Translations under genes and position numbers: made by a program
Shown here: positions 50,562 to 53,003 of the stretch, piece by piece
Layout of the letters: each line of letters opens with the position of its first letter
Numbering within the stretch: position 1 is the first letter of the stretch
Assembly (NCBI RefSeq): GCF_004762035.2
Contig: NZ_SIJK02000013.1
Location: 1-53,003, forward strand
Reading direction: 5' to 3'
Origin: Candidatus Chloroploca mongolica
Lineage (GTDB): Bacteria > Chloroflexota > Chloroflexia > Chloroflexales > Chloroflexaceae
DNA length: 53,003 bases
The notes under the pieces: generated by a model
Databases searched by the model: none
What the model was told of the DNA's origin: nothing
The model's input: the letters and a program-made list of their open reading frames with translations, nothing else

Positions 50562-52631
50562 GTGACAACCTCGGTTTTACGTCCAGTTTATCCTTTCACT
50601 GCCATCGTTGGCCAGGAACGCCTCAAACGCGCCCTGATCCTCAACGCGATCAATTCGCGTGTGGGCGGGGTGCTTATTCGTGGTGAGAAGGGGACGGCCA
50701 AGTCGACCGCTGTGCGCGGCCTGGCTCATCTCATGCCGTCAATTACGGTCGTGGAAGGGTGTCCCTATTCCTGTCAGCCAGATCGCGTCGCTGGCCTTTG
50801 CCATACCTGTCAGGCCCTCGGCGAAGGCGAGCCACCCCCAACTCGTACCCGAACTATTCGTTTGGTTGAGTTGCCTGTTTCAGCATCAGAAGATCGGGTT
50901 GTAGGTTCCCTCGATCTCGAACATGCGATTACCGAAGGTCAGCGTCGTTTTGAGCCTGGTCTGCTTGCCCAGGTTAATCGTGGTCTGCTCTATGTTGATG
51001 AAGTCAATCTGCTTGATGACCACCTCGTTGATCTGCTGCTTGATGCTGCTGCGATGGGCATTAATACGGTTGAACGTGAGGGGGTGAGTATTTCGCATCC
51101 GGCACGCTTCATCCTTGTTGGCACGATGAACCCCGAAGAGGGTGAGTTGCGCCCGCAGTTGCTTGATCGCTTTGGCCTTGCGGTTGAGGTTGTCGGCCTG
51201 ACCGACGTTGCTTCCCGGGTGGCTGTGATCGAGCGCCGTCTCGCTTATGAGACGAACCCCCACCTTTTCAGTGAAGAGTGGCGCACCGCTGAAACTGAGT
51301 TAGCTGCGCGCATTGTCGCTGCACGTGAGTTATTACCCGCAGTGCGTATGGATCGGTCTGATATGGCTGCCGTCGCGAGCCTCTGTATCGAACTTGGTGT
51401 CGATGGCCATCGGGCTGATCTGACGATCCTTGAGACTGCTCGCACGCACGCTGCGTGGAGTGGTCGTACGCAACTGACGGTCGAAGATATTCGTACTGCT
51501 GCCGAACTAGCGTTGCCCCATCGGATGCGACGTCAACCCTTTGCCGAGATCAAGCTTGATGAACAGCGTGTTGCCTCGATCCTCGAGCGCAATGGTAAGG
51601 CTGCCGAAGCTGCGGCCCAGGATGAAGTAAAAAAAAAAGCTGATTTAGGTGAACCAGGTGATGATGGTGAGAGTGGCGATGACCAGGGCAATACGGATGG
51701 CTCAGTGACACCAACTGGCAGTGCGGGGACTGCTGACGTGAGTGGACAGACGAGTGACAAACAGACGGGGGGGAAGCAGTTCGATGCCGATGAGATGTTT
51801 CGGACGCGTCGGCTCGAGGCGACTTCTGATCGCAAGCAGCGACGTTCGCCGGGTAAGCGTACACGTACCCGGACAACCCGCAAGCAGGGTCGTTACATTA
51901 CGAGTCGGCAGCAACACCGTGTGACTGATCTGGCGCTTGATGCAACCTTGCGCGAAGCCGCGATTTATCAGCGCGAGCGCCGCGCCTTGGTTTCAGCCCA
52001 CGGGCGTCGCCGCCTACGGGTGCTGCTCACCCGCCGCGATCTCCGCCAGAAGGTGCGCGTCCGGCGTACCCGTAATGCGGTCTGCTTTGTGGTCGATGCA
52101 AGTTGGAGTATGGCTGCGGAAGAACGCATGCAGGCGACGAAAGCCGCAGTGCTGTCACTCTTGCGAGATGCCTATCAGCGCCGCGATCGCGTTGGTCTGG
52201 TCAGTTTTCAGCGTGACTATGCTCGGGTGCTCTTGCCCCTCACGAATAGTGTCGAACTTGCCCAGAAACGCCTCCAGACTATGCCGACGGGTGGCAAAAC
52301 TCCACTTGCACGGGGTATGTTGACCGCCTTTGAGTTGCTCGAACGTGCACGTCGTCAGGATAGCGAAATCTTGCCGTTGATGGTTCTCTTGACTGACGGC
52401 CAGGCCAATGTTGCGATTAGTCAGTTGCCTCCTCAACAAGAGGCCTATCAGATTGCTGATCTGATTGCGGCCCGCGATATTCGGGCGATCGTGATTGATA
52501 CCGAGCATCCAACCTTTGAGCGGGGGCTTTCACGTCGCCTCGCTGAACACCTCAAAGGATCGTATTATCGGCTTGAAGACCTGAGCGATGATGGCCTGGT
52601 GCAGGCTGTCCGTCGCCAGATGCAAATATAA
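50562..52631 (+). CDS. Mg/Co-chelatase subunit, ChlI-ChlD (BchD-like) fusion
   Basis: 689 residues from GTG 50562 (GGAAG twelve bases upstream; in-frame sequence above is not protein-like). AAA+ half 1-350: VYPFTAIVGQERLKRAL, Walker A GEKGTAKST from Gly41, zinc-like insert Cys67/Cys71/Cys80/Cys83, Walker B VDEVN near 145, MNPEEGELRPQLLDRFG. Then a charged linker (360-480) and a VWA half with MIDAS D512-x-S514-x-S516. The intact ATPase site resembles BchI/ChlI plus BchD/ChlD in one chain; such fusions serve magnesium or cobalt chelatases with BchH- or CobN-type partners. A run of ten A at 51629-51638 encodes Lys357-359; a -1 slip there gives one Ser and a stop. Confidence 0.9.
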   Translation: MTTSVLRPVYPFTAIVGQERLKRALILNAINSRVGGVLIRGEKGTAKSTAVRGLAHLMPSITVVEGCPYSCQPDRVAGLCHTCQALGEGEPPPTRTRTIRLVELPVSASEDRVVGSLDLEHAITEGQRRFEPGLLAQVNRGLLYVDEVNLLDDHLVDLLLDAAAMGINTVEREGVSISHPARFILVGTMNPEEGELRPQLLDRFGLAVEVVGLTDVASRVAVIERRLAYETNPHLFSEEWRTAETELAARIVAARELLPAVRMDRSDMAAVASLCIELGVDGHRADLTILETARTHAAWSGRTQLTVEDIRTAAELALPHRMRRQPFAEIKLDEQRVASILERNGKAAEAAAQDEVKKKADLGEPGDDGESGDDQGNTDGSVTPTGSAGTADVSGQTSDKQTGGKQFDADEMFRTRRLEATSDRKQRRSPGKRTRTRTTRKQGRYITSRQQHRVTDLALDATLREAAIYQRERRALVSAHGRRRLRVLLTRRDLRQKVRVRRTRNAVCFVVDASWSMAAEERMQATKAAVLSLLRDAYQRRDRVGLVSFQRDYARVLLPLTNSVELAQKRLQTMPTGGKTPLARGMLTAFELLERARRQDSEILPLMVLLTDGQANVAISQLPPQQEAYQIADLIAARDIRAIVIDTEHPTFERGLSRRLAEHLKGSYYRLEDLSDDGLVQAVRRQMQI
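51629..51643 (+). promoter_or_regulatory. Candidate programmed -1 frameshift site
   Basis: Ten A residues, then GC and TGA. In the zero frame this reads Val-Lys-Lys-Lys-Ala and continues. In the -1 frame the next codons are AGC and TGA, so the product stops after about 360 residues, right after the AAA+ half. An AGGA at 51619-51622 lies about ten bases before the run, where an internal Shine-Dalgarno stimulates -1 shifts. The +1 frame also stops three codons on (CTG ATT TAG). Confidence 0.6.
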
Positions 52632-52679
52632 ATGGATAATTAGAGCAGTGGACGCCACACGTCAGGAGGAACGCAGGAG

Positions 52680-53003
52680 ATGACCGATCAGGTACGTAAC
52701 GATGAGACCACCGAGAATGAGGGGCTGACGACGCCACTCACCGCAGTGGAAACTCCAGCAGTTGAGGCCACAGTTGCCCCATCAGAGCAAGCAGAAGCGG
52801 TTGCGTCTGATGGTCAGCCTGCCTCTGAACTGACTGAGTCTGCTCCCTCAGCAGACACCGCACAGATTGTGACAACTGAAGATGCCTCTGCTCCGGCGGA
52901 AGCGGTCGCCACGCCCGAGGTGGAAGCGGTCACTACGCCCGAGGTAGAAGCGGTCGCCACGCCCGAGGTGGAAGCGGTCGCCACGCCCGAGGTGGAAGCG
53001 GTC
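52680..53003 (+). CDS. 5' part of a gene with 8-residue acidic repeats, runs off the window
   Basis: ATG 52680 has AGGAGG nearby, 48 bases after the chelatase stop. 108 codons are visible without a stop. The protein is acidic and low in complexity: MTDQVRNDETTENEG, then Thr/Pro/Glu/Ala-rich sequence, then four perfect or near-perfect repeats of EAVATPEV starting at residue 74 and continuing past the edge. No domain can be named. Long acidic Ala/Pro/Glu N-termini precede S1-type RNA-binding or envelope proteins in some genomes, but nothing here proves either. Confidence 0.75.
   Translation, partial: MTDQVRNDETTENEGLTTPLTAVETPAVEATVAPSEQAEAVASDGQPASELTESAPSADTAQIVTTEDASAPAEAVATPEVEAVTTPEVEAVATPEVEAVATPEVEAV
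52899..53003 (+). repeat. 24-base tandem repeat inside the last gene
   Basis: Units at 52899, 52923, 52947 and 52971 plus a partial unit at 52995. Unit GAAGCGGTCGCCACGCCCGA plus GGTG, with one variant (ACT for GCC, GTA for GTG). The period is in frame, so copy-number change would alter the protein length without a frameshift. Confidence 0.95.

Noticed and set aside
52899-53003. CRISPR or microsatellite outside genes
   Set aside because: The period is 24 bases, without spacers and in frame with a start codon and ribosome site, so it is coding repetition.

Overview
The window looks like chromosomal DNA of a filamentous anoxygenic phototroph of the Chloroflexales (Chloroflexus / Oscillochloris / Chloroploca type). 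The evidence is a complete dark-operative protochlorophyllide reductase set (bchN, bchB, bchL) interleaved with a BciB-type 8-vinyl reductase gene, a BchD/ChlD-like chelatase subunit, a Corynebacterium-type glycogen synthase, and housekeeping genes in an order that matches no well-known model genome. The assignment to a family is inference; no rRNA gene is present.

Layout. 0.3-3.5 kb: a ParA-like ATPase with a C-terminal zinc ribbon and two overlapping membrane-protein genes. 3.5-12.3 kb: an unknown gene, a glutamine synthetase, an initiator tRNA, an amidohydrolase, a leftward cluster of two trypsin-like/PDZ proteases and a LuxR-type regulator, a response-regulator/GAF/GGDEF protein and a DoxX-like protein. 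12.3-17.9 kb: a phosphotransferase, a two-domain PPK2 kinase, a LysE exporter and a CoA-transferase. 18-24.6 kb: bchN-bchB-bciB-bchL plus a downstream histidine-rich membrane protein of unknown function. 24.6-34.5 kb: GAF-like protein, DsbA-like protein, secD-secF, flippase-like protein, acylphosphatase, lepA, a PpiC-like lipoprotein, mazG and a DUF951 protein. 34.5-45.2 kb: pepF, an AlbA_2 regulator with trmJ, a DUF2227 protein, a ParB-like protein, trxA-csoR, a metallo-beta-lactamase-fold hydrolase, glycogen synthase, rsfS and an SDR. 45.2-50.2 kb: the leftward shape operon mreB-mreC-mreD-mrdA. 50.2-53 kb: a bchD/chlD-like gene and the 5' part of a repeat-rich gene that runs off the end.

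The observation I rate highest is in the chelatase subunit gene. A run of ten A residues lies exactly between the AAA+ half and the linker to the VWA half, and both alternative frames stop within a few codons. A -1 slip would release an AAA+-only, BchI/ChlI-sized product of about 360 residues, matching the programmed frameshifting reported for chlD genes in other bacteria. The second is a family of long, almost perfect palindromes, mostly at gene ends, sharing an apex of the form CCAGC-NNN-GCTGG; some have long shared flanks and behave like a dispersed repeat. The third is a trxA-csoR pair with a consensus promoter and a TACCCC-N3-GGGGTA operator, where the CsoR-family protein keeps two cysteines but lacks the copper-type histidine.

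Several promoters have near-consensus sigma-70-like spacing (TTGACA-17-TATAAT for secD and the initiator tRNA; close matches for dsbA, trxA, parA and the parB-like gene).
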